Shown: in pieces, positions 1 to 8,337 of the stretch | Numbering within the stretch: position 1 is the first letter of the stretch | Layout of the letters: every line of letters begins with the position of its first letter | DNA from: Lentisphaeria bacterium UBA1776 | GTDB lineage: Bacteria > Verrucomicrobiota > Lentisphaeria > Victivallales > Victivallaceae | Direction of reading: 5' to 3' | Assembly: GCA_002314605.1 (NCBI GenBank) | Contig: DCGO01000060.1 | Coordinates: forward strand, 1-48,754 | DNA length: 48,754 nt | Position numbers and translations under genes: made by a program | The notes under the pieces: generated by a model | Database searches by the model: none | What the model was told of the DNA's origin: nothing | What the model saw: only the letters and a program-made list of their open reading frames with translations

Positions 1-274
1 CTACCCATCGTCGCCTTGGTGAGCCATTGCCTCACCAACTAGCTAATGGGACGCGAACTCATCCTCCAGCGATAAATCTTTAGCCCATAGACCATGCGGT
101 CCAGGAGCCACATTCGGTATTAGCAGTCGTTTCCAACTGTTATTCCCAACTGGAGGGCAGATTATTCACGCGTTCCTCACCCTTCCGCCACTCGGCATTG
201 CTGCCTCGTTCGACTTGCATGCCTAATCCATGCCGCCAGCGTTCGTTCTGAGCCAGGATCAAACTCTCCGTAAA
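1..274 (-). rRNA. 16S ribosomal RNA, 5' end (partial)
   Basis: The complement of the universal 27F primer site lies at 248-267, so the mature 5' end falls near position 274 on the minus strand. The rest of the segment reads as the conserved 5' domain of 16S rRNA, including the complement of the GTGGCGGACGGGTGAG-like region. The gene runs off the left edge of the window, so only about the first 270 nt are present. It is transcribed leftwards from the promoters at 451-701. Comparing this segment with reference 16S sequences would give the direct taxonomic placement. Confidence 0.96.
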
Positions 275-450
275 ATAAAAATTTTATCAGAAGAATCTGA
301 CTTAGCTTTTGTTCGCTTCAATCACCGTCGCCGGTGACCGAAGTCTTGTTGATTTGATTCAGTAGTTTCTACTGCTCAAAGTCATTTTCGGTTCCATCGC
401 ACGATTCAGTTTTCAAACAGCCGCGCCCACAAGAAGCGCAACGTTTCATT
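275..450 (-). other. rRNA operon leader with two small hairpins
   Basis: This is non-coding sequence between the 16S 5' end and the nearest promoter. Two perfect inverted repeats are visible: 322-337 (TCACCG, loop TCGC, CGGTGA) and 360-374 (CAGTAG, TTT, CTACTG). They could be processing or antitermination structures of the rRNA leader, but I see no good boxA match. No reading frame of note is present. Confidence 0.5.
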
Positions 451-478
451 AATTTAGCATCGATTCTTGAATTGTCAA
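451..478 (-). promoter_or_regulatory. rRNA promoter, proximal (P3)
   Basis: On the minus strand, a perfect -35 TTGACA (478-473) is followed by a 16 bp spacer and TAAATT (456-451). A TG one base before the hexamer makes it an extended -10. An AT-rich tract with an A-run lies just upstream, like an UP element. Confidence 0.75.
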
Positions 479-557
479 ATCGAAATTCAAACTTTTTTCA
501 AAAATCTTATCAGGCTTTATGAATCAGCTTCGTCTGCCTTTCGGAGGCGTGGGATAT

Positions 558-585
558 AATATAGCTCAATTTTTCCCCTTGTCAA
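558..585 (-). promoter_or_regulatory. rRNA promoter, middle (P2)
   Basis: On the minus strand, TTGACA (585-580), a 16 bp spacer and TATATT (563-558) are preceded by an A-run plus the words TCAAACTTGAT. Its upstream block is nearly identical to that of the distal promoter at 674-701, so the two look like a duplicated promoter cassette. Confidence 0.82.
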
Positions 586-673
586 ATCAAGTTTGAAACT
601 TTTTTTGAATTTTCCCGGGAAAATCACTTTCACCATACTCAATCAGCCCCGCCCTTTGAGGCGCGTGAGATAT

Positions 674-701
674 AATATAGACCGCTTTCCCCTTTTGTCA
701 A
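674..701 (-). promoter_or_regulatory. rRNA promoter, distal (P1)
   Basis: On the minus strand, TTGACA (701-696), a 16 bp spacer and TATATT (679-674). The UP-like A-tract reaches the stop codon of the kinase gene at 721-723, so no room remains for a terminator between the sugar operon and the rRNA promoters. Confidence 0.82.
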
Positions 702-720
702 ATCAAGTTTGAGACTTTTT

Positions 721-1623
721 TCAGCAAAACGAGGTTGATGGACCGCAGAGTCTCAACAGTTCTTCCGGCATTTCCGGCATGGCACCGGGTTTTCCGGCAA
801 TCACGGAGGCGGCTTTCCCGGCTATGGCAAGGGCTTCTTCATCGCTTTTTCCCCTCAGAATAGCAGCGGCCCAGTAGCTTGTGAAACCGTCGCCGCAGCC
901 CACGGTGTCGGCAACTGCAGGACACGGAACGCACGGGTGGTGGATCCATTCCGCTCCGGAAAGCATGGACGCCCCCTCCCCCCCGCGGGTAAAAAGGACA
1001 TTTCTCAGCTGATACATCTCTGCAAGACGCGGCAGTGCCGTCATGGGATCCTCCGGAAGCCCCAGGAGCCCCGCCAGAACCGGATACTCCTCTTCACTTA
1101 CCTTTAATGTATTGCAAAGTTCCAAAGACCGGCGTACCACCGCTTCGGAGTAATATCTCTGCCGGAAATTCACGTCCAGTATTTTCAGGGCGTTTTCCGG
1201 TATCCGGTTCAGGAAAGTCCGGATCTCATGCTGATTCCAGGCTCCCCGCTGTGCCAGAGTCCCGAAACAGACCGCAGCGGCACATTCCGCCCTGGCAAGC
1301 AGTTCCTCCCCGAGGCTGATCCGATCCCATGCCGCAGGTTCGGCAATGGCAAACACATTGCGTCCGTTCACGATCTGCACTCCGGCGGTCCCGGTAGGGA
1401 GATCGTTCTGAGAAATCCCCTCAATGGAAAGGCCTTTGGCTCGGACGGCATCCAGAAGTTCTTTTCCGTTTTCATCCCGTCCAACTGCACTTACCGCAAT
1501 GGCGTGAAACCCGCATAAATTCATGTGATAGACAAAATTGACCGGTGCGCCGCCGGCATGCTTCCCGTCCGGCAGAAGATCGAAAAGAAGTTCCCCGATC
1601 CCGAATACAAATCTTTGACTCAC
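721..1623 (-). CDS. PfkB-family sugar kinase (fructokinase-like)
   Basis: A 300-residue cytoplasmic kinase of the PfkB/ribokinase family, predicted to phosphorylate a sugar or keto-sugar acid with ATP. The N-terminal GGAPVNF motif (residues 24-30), the AAWD motif near 97-100 that is common in fructokinases, and the C-terminal DTVGCGDGF signature (239-247) are visible. D245 is the expected catalytic base. The usual alanine of GAGD is Cys here. The start is GTG at 1623, with GGAGG six bases upstream. It is the last gene of the 8197-to-721 operon, 13 bp after the aldolase gene. Kinase plus HpcH/HpaI aldolase beside a GH28 suggests a 2-keto-3-deoxy sugar-acid route, so a KDG-type substrate is an alternative to fructose. 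Family assignment is firm; the substrate is not. Confidence 0.9.
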   Translation of the reverse strand: MSQRFVFGIGELLFDLLPDGKHAGGAPVNFVYHMNLCGFHAIAVSAVGRDENGKELLDAVRAKGLSIEGISQNDLPTGTAGVQIVNGRNVFAIAEPAAWDRISLGEELLARAECAAAVCFGTLAQRGAWNQHEIRTFLNRIPENALKILDVNFRQRYYSEAVVRRSLELCNTLKVSEEEYPVLAGLLGLPEDPMTALPRLAEMYQLRNVLFTRGGEGASMLSGAEWIHHPCVPCPAVADTVGCGDGFTSYWAAAILRGKSDEEALAIAGKAASVIAGKPGAMPEMPEELLRLCGPSTSFC

Positions 1624-1636
1624 AGGCGGCCTCCGT

Positions 1637-2419
1637 TTATTTTTCTGCGTGAAATCCCTGCTTCACCGAGCCGATCATGGCACGGAAGCCCTGGATCAGT
1701 GCTCCGGTATCGTTGATGCAGCTGATGTACTGCACCCCCCTGTCCCTCCATCTTTGAAATTCGCATTCCGCATAGGTCCCGAGGATCATCCCCGCCTTCC
1801 GGGTCCGGACACAAATGTCATCCAGAACCTGCCGGACCTCCGGGTCCTCCCACTGACCGGGCTTCCCCATGCTGCAGCTCAAATCGTAAGGCCCGATCAT
1901 GATACTGTCCACCCCCGGCACGGCAAGGATCCGGTCCAGATCGCGGTATGCATTGATGTGCTCGATCTGAAGGATCACCAGAGGTTCCCGGCAGGACTCT
2001 TTGAAATAGACCTCCGGAGGAATGTTTCCGTAACAGTTTCCCCTCCGCATCCCGCAGCCCCGGTTTCCGGCAGGGGGGTAGCGGCACGCACGGACGGCAT
2101 AAAGAGCGTCCTCTGCATTCATGATCATGGGAACAATGATCCCTGCTGGAGCGAAGTCGATGATCTTCTTGATCTCGGTGTGGCTGCAGGCGGGAACCCG
2201 GAAAAAAGGTGCGCAGTCCGTCCCCTTCAGCGCCATCATGTGGAGCATGGCATTGTTGCGGTCCATTTCGCCGTGTTCGCCATCGATCCAGCAGAAATCG
2301 AAACCGGACTCCGCCGCCATTTCAGTCACTACCGGATCGGCAAAGGTAATGCAGCAGCCGATACACAGCTTCCCGGACCGGATGGATTTCATGAAAGTCT
2401 CAAACTGATTGTATTTCAT
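1637..2419 (-). CDS. HpcH/HpaI-family aldolase
   Basis: A 260-residue class II, metal-dependent aldolase of the HpcH/HpaI family, which includes 2-keto-3-deoxyglucarate and 2-keto-3-deoxyrhamnonate aldolases. These enzymes split 2-keto-3-deoxy acids to pyruvate plus an aldehyde. The family landmarks are present in order: WIDGEHGEMD near residue 45, the metal-binding IEH after a hydrophobic strand near 150, and the VPGVDSIMIGPYDLS block near 165-180. ATG at 2419 is preceded by AGGAGA. It sits 52 bp after the DUF4838 gene and 13 bp before the sugar kinase. Together with GH28 and a rhamnosidase remnant nearby, it points to galacturonate or rhamnose catabolism, which is inference. Confidence 0.92.
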   Translation of the reverse strand: MKYNQFETFMKSIRSGKLCIGCCITFADPVVTEMAAESGFDFCWIDGEHGEMDRNNAMLHMMALKGTDCAPFFRVPACSHTEIKKIIDFAPAGIIVPMIMNAEDALYAVRACRYPPAGNRGCGMRRGNCYGNIPPEVYFKESCREPLVILQIEHINAYRDLDRILAVPGVDSIMIGPYDLSCSMGKPGQWEDPEVRQVLDDICVRTRKAGMILGTYAECEFQRWRDRGVQYISCINDTGALIQGFRAMIGSVKQGFHAEK

Positions 2420-2471
2420 CGGTCATCTCCTGTTGACGGTTTCAATTCTGGATGCATGTAACGCGGACGGC

Positions 2472-4883
2472 TCACTTCACCAGTCCGGGACGGACCATCA
2501 CCACATAGTCCACATAGATGGCATTCTCCCGGCTGGAACCGGGTACATAAGCAGGCCCCGTGAATTTGGCATGGAAGAAGCACTCCCAGACATTATTGTC
2601 CGCAATCCCGTCCGAACGAACATAGAGCGGTGTCGTATCAAACTGGATCGCCCAGCCGTGGGCCCAGAAACAGGAACGCTCCTGCAGATCGATGGGTCTG
2701 GGCAGTTTGTACCAACGGTATTTCTCGTCCGCAGGGAATTGGGTCACTTCCAGATACATGGAACCGGGATAACCCACATTGCTCAGGGTGAAACGGGTGG
2801 CGGGACAAAGAATGTGAGGCTTATAGACAAACATCCCACGGGCTCCGTGCTGTTTGGGATCAGGGCGGCTGGATTTCACCGCCTTGCCGGAAGCGGATTC
2901 CGGGTCGGCAACAATGGCCGCCCCCAGCTGCTTCGCGGCAAATGCCTGGGGCCAGGCAAGGACCCGGATCTTTTCAGCCGGGAGATCCTTGAATTTTTCC
3001 GGCGTGGCCACATCCACCGCAATGGCGGAGAATTTCTTCTGAAACATCTCTTCGATCCGGCGGGTCCAGCGCAGCTGAAGGTGTTTCGCGTTGTTGTTCC
3101 GGACCAGTTTCTCACACTCAAGCTTCAGCTGATCCATGGAGATCCCGGCTTTTTTGAAAGCGGATGCGAAACTGACACGGCGGATCAGCGCCGCCCAGAC
3201 GGGGGTAATGAGTTCCATCTCCGCCCGCAGACGGTAAATGTTGTCTTCCGGCAGATTGTCAATGACTTTATGAATGGCCAGATAGTGTTTCACCGCAAAC
3301 TCCGGCGTGAAGAAATCCCAGTTTCCGGCAGTCAGCATGGTCTGTTTTTTGGGGTGCTTCCGGATGCCGTCCCGGATGCCGTTCAGAAAATCGGTCATGA
3401 CAGGGGCACAGGGACCGTAGTAGGATTCCATGAATGTCCTGACCAGAAGCTCCACATCCCAGCCGGGATCCATCATCAGCGCCGAGGCGACAAAATAGTT
3501 CAGCATCATAAAGTTCTGCGGCGAGATGCGGTCCAGTTCCGCCTCGATGAACATGGAGCGGACCCTGATTTTCCGGAAAAAAAGGATGTCTTCCTTCAGC
3601 GTATCCAGAATTGTCTCCACCCGGGGGGGATTGAAGTAAGTGTTTCCGATATTCCAGTAATCCCACAGCGCCAGCTCCTGAAAGCGTGCTCCCCACGCCT
3701 CGGCGTACTTGCGGTTCTGATCGTTGAACTTTGACGTCAGGGGACGGAAACAGTCCCCGGTGGGGAACTGGTCCACGATCTGGATCAGCACATTGGGTTC
3801 CGGCGTGATATTCCGGGGAAAGGAGGCCGCCGCAGAATAGGCGGCCGTCCGGATCCTGATGCCCGGATATTCCTTTGCAAGGGGCTTCGCAACAGAATTG
3901 ATGTAGTCGATCAGAAGCCCCGTGGGGCCGTGCTTCTCCGCAAACGCTTTGCACACCGGGCAGAGACACATTTTCGGGGAAACGTCCAGAATGGAAATAT
4001 CGTAATAGACCGGCTGTTTTTCCGCCGACAGAGTTTTCCGGTCTTTTTGGATGAACTTCCGCAGACTCTCCAGCGTGATCCGCCTCACATCGGGATTGGT
4101 CATACAGAGACACCCGGCGGTGATCTTCGTCCGGGGACGCACCCGCTTTCCGGATTCATCCATGGCAAAATATTCGGGGTGATCCTTGAAATAAATATCA
4201 GGATCCACATAGAAACAGAGGGTATGCCACGCCTGTGGCAGGGTGAAATTGAAGAGGTCGCCGCTGTAATACGGCTTCGCTTTCGGCCCCTGATACCCGC
4301 CGTTGCTTCCGCTGCGGAGCAGATGGGTCAGATACTGCTCCAGTGCATGCCTCGTCCCGAACTCCAGCAGAAATCCGGGAATGGAGTCGTAGATCATTCG
4401 TCCGGGCATGAAGGGCCGCTGTACCTTGCCCTCAAAAGCAAGTCTTAGCGTCGGTTTTTCCGGAATGGCCATCTGCCGGGGAGTGAGGCTCCAGCAGCCA
4501 AGTTTATTGAGGATATTCCAGACCCCGTAGAAACTCCCCACAGGGCGGCCGCCGGTTACGGCCAGATCCCGCCCGAAATCACGGATGAGCCACTCTTCTT
4601 TGCCCAGTTTTGCAAAATCCGTGCCTTTCCGGGCAGCGAAGGCACTCTGTCCCACATAAACTGCCGGACGGTTCTTTACGCCGGATTCGGGAACGATCTG
4701 AAATTTTGCTCCGGACATTTTTCCGAGAAAAAGTCCCAGCTCCTCCGCAGCCTGCTTTTCAAATCCGGCCGGCTGATCCGGATAAGCGATCACGCATTGG
4801 GCCTTCCCCTTTACGGCAAACTCATATCCGTGCAGCAGAAGAACACACGAAAAGAGAAATGTAAAAACAAACACGCTCTTCAT
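2472..4883 (-). CDS. Secreted DUF4838 protein (copy 1)
   Basis: An 803-residue exported protein with a DUF4838 core, a family found beside glycoside hydrolases and presumed to act on glycans. The start is ATG at 4883, after GGGAGA; a longer in-frame reading would overlap the upstream gene and lacks a signal at its tip. The order is a signal peptide (about 1-18, hydrophobic FTFLFSCVLLLHG), a GH20b-like alpha/beta N-domain to about 130 with the GSFYGVWNIL segment, then the DUF4838 region with the CLCPVCK motif. That CxCxxC motif is shared with the other two copies in this window. Unlike those copies, it lacks the long CBM9-like C-terminal half. It lies 22 bp after a pseudopilin gene, as the other two also follow one. 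Catalysis is not proven. Confidence 0.87.
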   Translation of the reverse strand: MKSVFVFTFLFSCVLLLHGYEFAVKGKAQCVIAYPDQPAGFEKQAAEELGLFLGKMSGAKFQIVPESGVKNRPAVYVGQSAFAARKGTDFAKLGKEEWLIRDFGRDLAVTGGRPVGSFYGVWNILNKLGCWSLTPRQMAIPEKPTLRLAFEGKVQRPFMPGRMIYDSIPGFLLEFGTRHALEQYLTHLLRSGSNGGYQGPKAKPYYSGDLFNFTLPQAWHTLCFYVDPDIYFKDHPEYFAMDESGKRVRPRTKITAGCLCMTNPDVRRITLESLRKFIQKDRKTLSAEKQPVYYDISILDVSPKMCLCPVCKAFAEKHGPTGLLIDYINSVAKPLAKEYPGIRIRTAAYSAAASFPRNITPEPNVLIQIVDQFPTGDCFRPLTSKFNDQNRKYAEAWGARFQELALWDYWNIGNTYFNPPRVETILDTLKEDILFFRKIRVRSMFIEAELDRISPQNFMMLNYFVASALMMDPGWDVELLVRTFMESYYGPCAPVMTDFLNGIRDGIRKHPKKQTMLTAGNWDFFTPEFAVKHYLAIHKVIDNLPEDNIYRLRAEMELITPVWAALIRRVSFASAFKKAGISMDQLKLECEKLVRNNNAKHLQLRWTRRIEEMFQKKFSAIAVDVATPEKFKDLPAEKIRVLAWPQAFAAKQLGAAIVADPESASGKAVKSSRPDPKQHGARGMFVYKPHILCPATRFTLSNVGYPGSMYLEVTQFPADEKYRWYKLPRPIDLQERSCFWAHGWAIQFDTTPLYVRSDGIADNNVWECFFHAKFTGPAYVPGSSRENAIYVDYVVMVRPGLVK

Positions 4884-4905
4884 CAGATCAACATCTCCCT
4901 GCCGC

Positions 4906-5733
4906 TTACCATGCGTATGCCTTGCCATTGTAGAAATACCGTCCGTTGAAGGCGGCAAGGCCGTAACTCCTCCAGTCCAGCCCTTCCACATGGCCGTCCC
5001 ACATCAGGTAATTGGCCTTGACAAGACCGTGGGAAAGATTGGGATTTTTCCCGATGACAATAGACCAGTTCGAGGGGATCTCCTCCGTACAGGCGGATGC
5101 CCGGACATCCGCACGTTTCTGGTTGAAGGGAAAATCACAGATCACCATGATCTTGGAAGGAGACTTGTAGCTTTTGACCAGCCGTCCCATCAGCGGATTG
5201 CACTTGGTGGGATACTGGGTGTCCGCTGAAACGCCGTCGTCCTTGTAGGTGGCAAGGGAACTGGAGTTGGCGCTGTAACTCATTTTGGGGTAATTCCCGG
5301 TACGGGTGAGGTTATCTCCGGGACAGGCAATGACACTGGAACTTTTCCTGAAAGGCCCGTAATCCCATGCATTATCGCTCCCGATTCTGGAAAAGAGCAG
5401 CAGATGCCACGCCCGGAAGGGCGTCCCGGGCTGACTCCCCACCGGATAGCAGTTGTTTTCGCTTTCGTAAACGGCCATGGCGGTCCCGATCTGCCGGAGA
5501 TTGCCCTGACAGGAGGCCAGTCTGGCGGCATCCCGGGCCTTGTTCAGCGCCGGCAGCAGCATCCCCGCCAGAATGGCGATGATGGCGATGACCACCAGCA
5601 ATTCAATGAGGGTGAAACACTCCCTGAACTGCAATGGGGAACAGGGGAAACAGAAGAACAGGCTTTCATCTCTCATCTTTTTACCGGGACATGAAAGACA
5701 CCGCGATACCGGAAGCTGTTTTTTTCCGTTCAT
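4906..5733 (-). CDS. Type II/IV pseudopilin-like protein (copy 1)
   Basis: A 275-residue protein with a prepilin-type methylation segment, FTLIELLVVIAIIAILAG, starting at F40 with Glu at mature position 5. The globular C-terminus contains an MWDGHVE motif, as in H-X9-DG (DUF1559-like) proteins. ATG at 5733 follows GAAAGGA and is 2 bp beyond the GH28 stop, so translation is probably coupled. The 39-residue leader is long and Cys-rich, and residue -1 is Cys rather than the usual Gly. Such proteins are expected in the inner membrane or a pseudopilus after prepilin peptidase processing. The role is unknown; the partner is the DUF4838 gene 22 bp downstream. Confidence 0.9.
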   Translation of the reverse strand: MNGKKQLPVSRCLSCPGKKMRDESLFFCFPCSPLQFRECFTLIELLVVIAIIAILAGMLLPALNKARDAARLASCQGNLRQIGTAMAVYESENNCYPVGSQPGTPFRAWHLLLFSRIGSDNAWDYGPFRKSSSVIACPGDNLTRTGNYPKMSYSANSSSLATYKDDGVSADTQYPTKCNPLMGRLVKSYKSPSKIMVICDFPFNQKRADVRASACTEEIPSNWSIVIGKNPNLSHGLVKANYLMWDGHVEGLDWRSYGLAAFNGRYFYNGKAYAW

Positions 5734-5735
5734 TT

Positions 5736-7067
5736 TCAATCCTTTCTCGGTTTGGTGTTATGGCAAGGCGTTTTATTCTTTCCGGCACAATCCGGCTCGG
5801 GAAGCCGGGAACCGGAAATGGAAACATCTGCGGTATTCCGTGTGGACAGGGCAGTCTCCCAGTTCCGGCATCCGGGTTCCCACGTCACCTGGGAGTTGAT
5901 CAGCGCGACATGGTCTGCATTCTCCACATGGATTGCCGACGGGGTGAACTCCACTGGCGCCATTTCCCGCCACTCCGACTTTTCCAGCAGGTGTTCTCCG
6001 CCCCGGAGGGAGAACCGGGCATCCTCCATTGTAACCCCGCTGATTTTTACGTCCGGAAGTCCCGCAATGAAAGAACCGTGGTCCCCGTGGGCCGTCAGAT
6101 GACTGAAGAAAATATTTTCGATCACCTTTCCGCTTCTGGCGGGATCGGGTCCCAGGTGCCAGACCTTTACCGCCAGCGCCCGTCCCGCATCGATCAGGAG
6201 ATTGTCGAATCGGAGATCCCGGATCTCCACTGCAGCACCATCGCTGTAGGAGGAAACAATGCAGACTCCGCACATGGTATCCCGGACAATCAGATTGGAA
6301 AAGAGACAGTTCCGGATGAGCCCGTCCCCCACTCCGATCCGGAGCCCGTTGCAGCGGGTCCTCAGAATACAGTCGGAAACGGTGACATATTCACACGCCC
6401 GGGGATGCTTCAGGGGTGCGGAATTGGCCCGCAGAGTGATGCAGTCGTCTCCGGTATCAATATCGCACCCCCGGACCGTGACCCGGGAACAGCAGTCGAT
6501 ATCCAACCCGTCGCCGTTCAGCGTCCGGCGGTCATTCCGGATGCGGATATCATGGACATTCACCTCTTCGCACCCGTGCAGCAGAATTGTCCAGTAGGGG
6601 GCATGATCAAAGGCCACCCCCCTCAATTCCACCTGCCGGCACTCGCAGAAATAGATCATCTGTGCCGGCCGCCAGGGGGCGTACCGGAAAAGAAAAGGCG
6701 CATCCGCCCGCACCGTGTCCGTAAAGGCTTTCCGGTTGCCGTCGATCCGCCCGTGCCCGGTAATGAAAATATCCTCCTGCTCCACCGCCACGATCAAATG
6801 GGCCCCGGAAACATGTTCCTCCGGGCAGGTTTCGTTCTGGGGACAGAAGTCGTCCCGGTTGTAGTCGGCGGGATCGGGGCTCCCCAGAATCACCGCGCCG
6901 ACATCCAGTTCCAGTCCTCCGCCGGATTTCAAATAGACGGTCCCGGTAAGATACGTTCCGGCAGGGAAATAGACACAGCCTCCTGCATCCACCGCACGCT
7001 GGATCGCGGCGGTATCCAGATGGATCCCGTCCCCCAGGGCACCGAAATCCCGGACATTGTGTTTCAT
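5736..7067 (-). CDS. GH28 polygalacturonase-like glycoside hydrolase
   Basis: A 443-residue right-handed beta-helix protein of family GH28, which hydrolyses galacturonan or rhamnogalacturonan. The N-terminus has the pectate-lyase-like VRDFGALGDG start (residues 5-14). Catalytic aspartates are visible in NGDGLD (184-189) and GDD (206-208). The His that normally follows (GHG.SIG) is replaced in CNGLRIGVGDG, so the mechanism may be altered or the subfamily divergent. No signal peptide is present, which suggests a cytoplasmic enzyme acting on imported oligosaccharides. Its ATG overlaps the preceding stop as ATGA (7064-7067), with AAGGA upstream. It belongs to the 8197-to-721 operon. Confidence 0.93.
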   Translation of the reverse strand: MKHNVRDFGALGDGIHLDTAAIQRAVDAGGCVYFPAGTYLTGTVYLKSGGGLELDVGAVILGSPDPADYNRDDFCPQNETCPEEHVSGAHLIVAVEQEDIFITGHGRIDGNRKAFTDTVRADAPFLFRYAPWRPAQMIYFCECRQVELRGVAFDHAPYWTILLHGCEEVNVHDIRIRNDRRTLNGDGLDIDCCSRVTVRGCDIDTGDDCITLRANSAPLKHPRACEYVTVSDCILRTRCNGLRIGVGDGLIRNCLFSNLIVRDTMCGVCIVSSYSDGAAVEIRDLRFDNLLIDAGRALAVKVWHLGPDPARSGKVIENIFFSHLTAHGDHGSFIAGLPDVKISGVTMEDARFSLRGGEHLLEKSEWREMAPVEFTPSAIHVENADHVALINSQVTWEPGCRNWETALSTRNTADVSISGSRLPEPDCAGKNKTPCHNTKPRKD

Positions 7068-8197
7068 TGCGGTACATCCTTCAGAAAACGGCGGAAATTT
7101 TTCAGCCGCCGGAACACGATCCGGTTGGAATCATGAAAATTGTGCGCTCCCCGATAAGCTGCGCGCACAAGGTAAATGAGGTCCCCCCCGTCCATCAGAT
7201 GCGATGCATACTGAAATCCGGTGTAATGCTTGGAAGCCTCCGGGTCAAGACCGGAATCATCCCGCATCAGAACGCAGGCCCGCTTCCAGTGCCGCAGGTC
7301 CCGGGAGACGCTCAGGACCAGAAAATTGCGGATGGTCTCGTAATCGCCAATGATCTCATTTGCCATGGTGAAATAAACCCCGGTTTCCGGATCCTGACTG
7401 ATCTTGAAATTGGTGCTGCCGCCGAGAAAGCCGATAATGTCATTGCAGTCAAAGGAAAGTTTTTTTCCGTCAGGTGACAGGGTCAGAATGGCGGCCTTGT
7501 TCCGCTGATTCAAATGCATGCGGACAATATTGACAAGTTTCCCGTCGGGAGCGGCGATCACATTCCCCTCCAGCCAGCCGGAATGTTCATCCGCCAGGCC
7601 CGGAACGGGGACTTTCCGGTAATCAAAGGCCACCTCATTGCTGAGGGTCCAGCTTTCTTTCCGGAGAAGATCCGCATCCGCCGGAGCGCTCAGTACCGCC
7701 GTATGGAAATACTGCGGAGCCCACGCCGGCCCGCCGGGAATCACATGCATATCGTCCAGAGGAAGATAGACCCTTCTGTTCAGGATCGTCGGTCGGGGCG
7801 TGACCTGAAAATTGGGATTCTCCCGCCCGGGTCCGCTCTTCAGGAGAAGCCCGGTCTCTTCATCCCGGGGGATGCTCCAGGTAAAACCGCCGTCCAGGCT
7901 CCGGCGGATGACCACATCCCCGTATTCCTGAGTGCATGCAATACCGTAAACGGCCCCGCCGCAGACAAACATCTGCATCCAGAATGCGCCGATGATATGG
8001 GTGATTTCATTCCACGTTTTCCCGTTGTCCTCCGAACGGTAAACCGTACTCAGACCAGCTTCGCCGTTCAGATTCTTGAGATTTCCGAAATAGTCATGAG
8101 ACGCCAGAAGCGCCCCGTCGCTCAGGCGCACAATGGATGGGGATCCCAGGTAAACCCCTGTCCGTTCGTCCTGGTGGCGCAGCTCCACATACCGCAT
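7064..8197 (-). CDS. Sialidase-fold (BNR repeat) protein
   Basis: A 377-residue beta-propeller protein with Asp-box repeats: RSEDNGKTW near residue 53 and RSLDGGFTW near 99, with a weaker SRDLRHW near 303. Such proteins are annotated as exo-sialidases, but many Lentisphaerota and Planctomycetes members act on other glycans or have no known activity. ATG at 8197 follows AAGGAGA with good spacing; the longer upstream reading has no ribosome site. No signal peptide is visible. It is the first gene of the operon that continues through GH28, pseudopilin, DUF4838, aldolase and kinase. The promoter region at 8232-8298 carries a LacI-type operator. Confidence 0.85.
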   Translation of the reverse strand: MRYVELRHQDERTGVYLGSPSIVRLSDGALLASHDYFGNLKNLNGEAGLSTVYRSEDNGKTWNEITHIIGAFWMQMFVCGGAVYGIACTQEYGDVVIRRSLDGGFTWSIPRDEETGLLLKSGPGRENPNFQVTPRPTILNRRVYLPLDDMHVIPGGPAWAPQYFHTAVLSAPADADLLRKESWTLSNEVAFDYRKVPVPGLADEHSGWLEGNVIAAPDGKLVNIVRMHLNQRNKAAILTLSPDGKKLSFDCNDIIGFLGGSTNFKISQDPETGVYFTMANEIIGDYETIRNFLVLSVSRDLRHWKRACVLMRDDSGLDPEASKHYTGFQYASHLMDGGDLIYLVRAAYRGAHNFHDSNRIVFRRLKNFRRFLKDVPQ

Positions 8198-8231
8198 AGA
8201 GATTCTCCTTGATTGCAGTGACGTTGCAGGT

Positions 8232-8298
8232 ACACTACAGCGGCAGTTGAAAAAAGGCAAGCGGTTACCTGTTGTCAAAAATATGCATCTATTGTCAA
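8232..8298 (-). promoter_or_regulatory. Promoter region with LacI-type operator
   Basis: The operator GGCAAGCGGTTACC (8256-8269) matches the LacI-family consensus TGNAANCGNTTNCA at all but the outermost bases. A candidate -35 TTGCCT (8260-8255) lies inside its proximal edge, with a 17 bp spacer to TAGTGT (8237-8232). Two further TTGACA hexamers (8298-8293 and 8278-8273) have no good -10 partner. The operator shares GCAAGCGGTT with the site in front of the LacI-family gene at 37093-37106. Operator confidence is higher than that of the exact -10. Confidence 0.62.
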
Positions 8299-8337
8299 AA
8301 TAAGGATTAATTGCGGATCACCGCTCCGGGGACGGGA

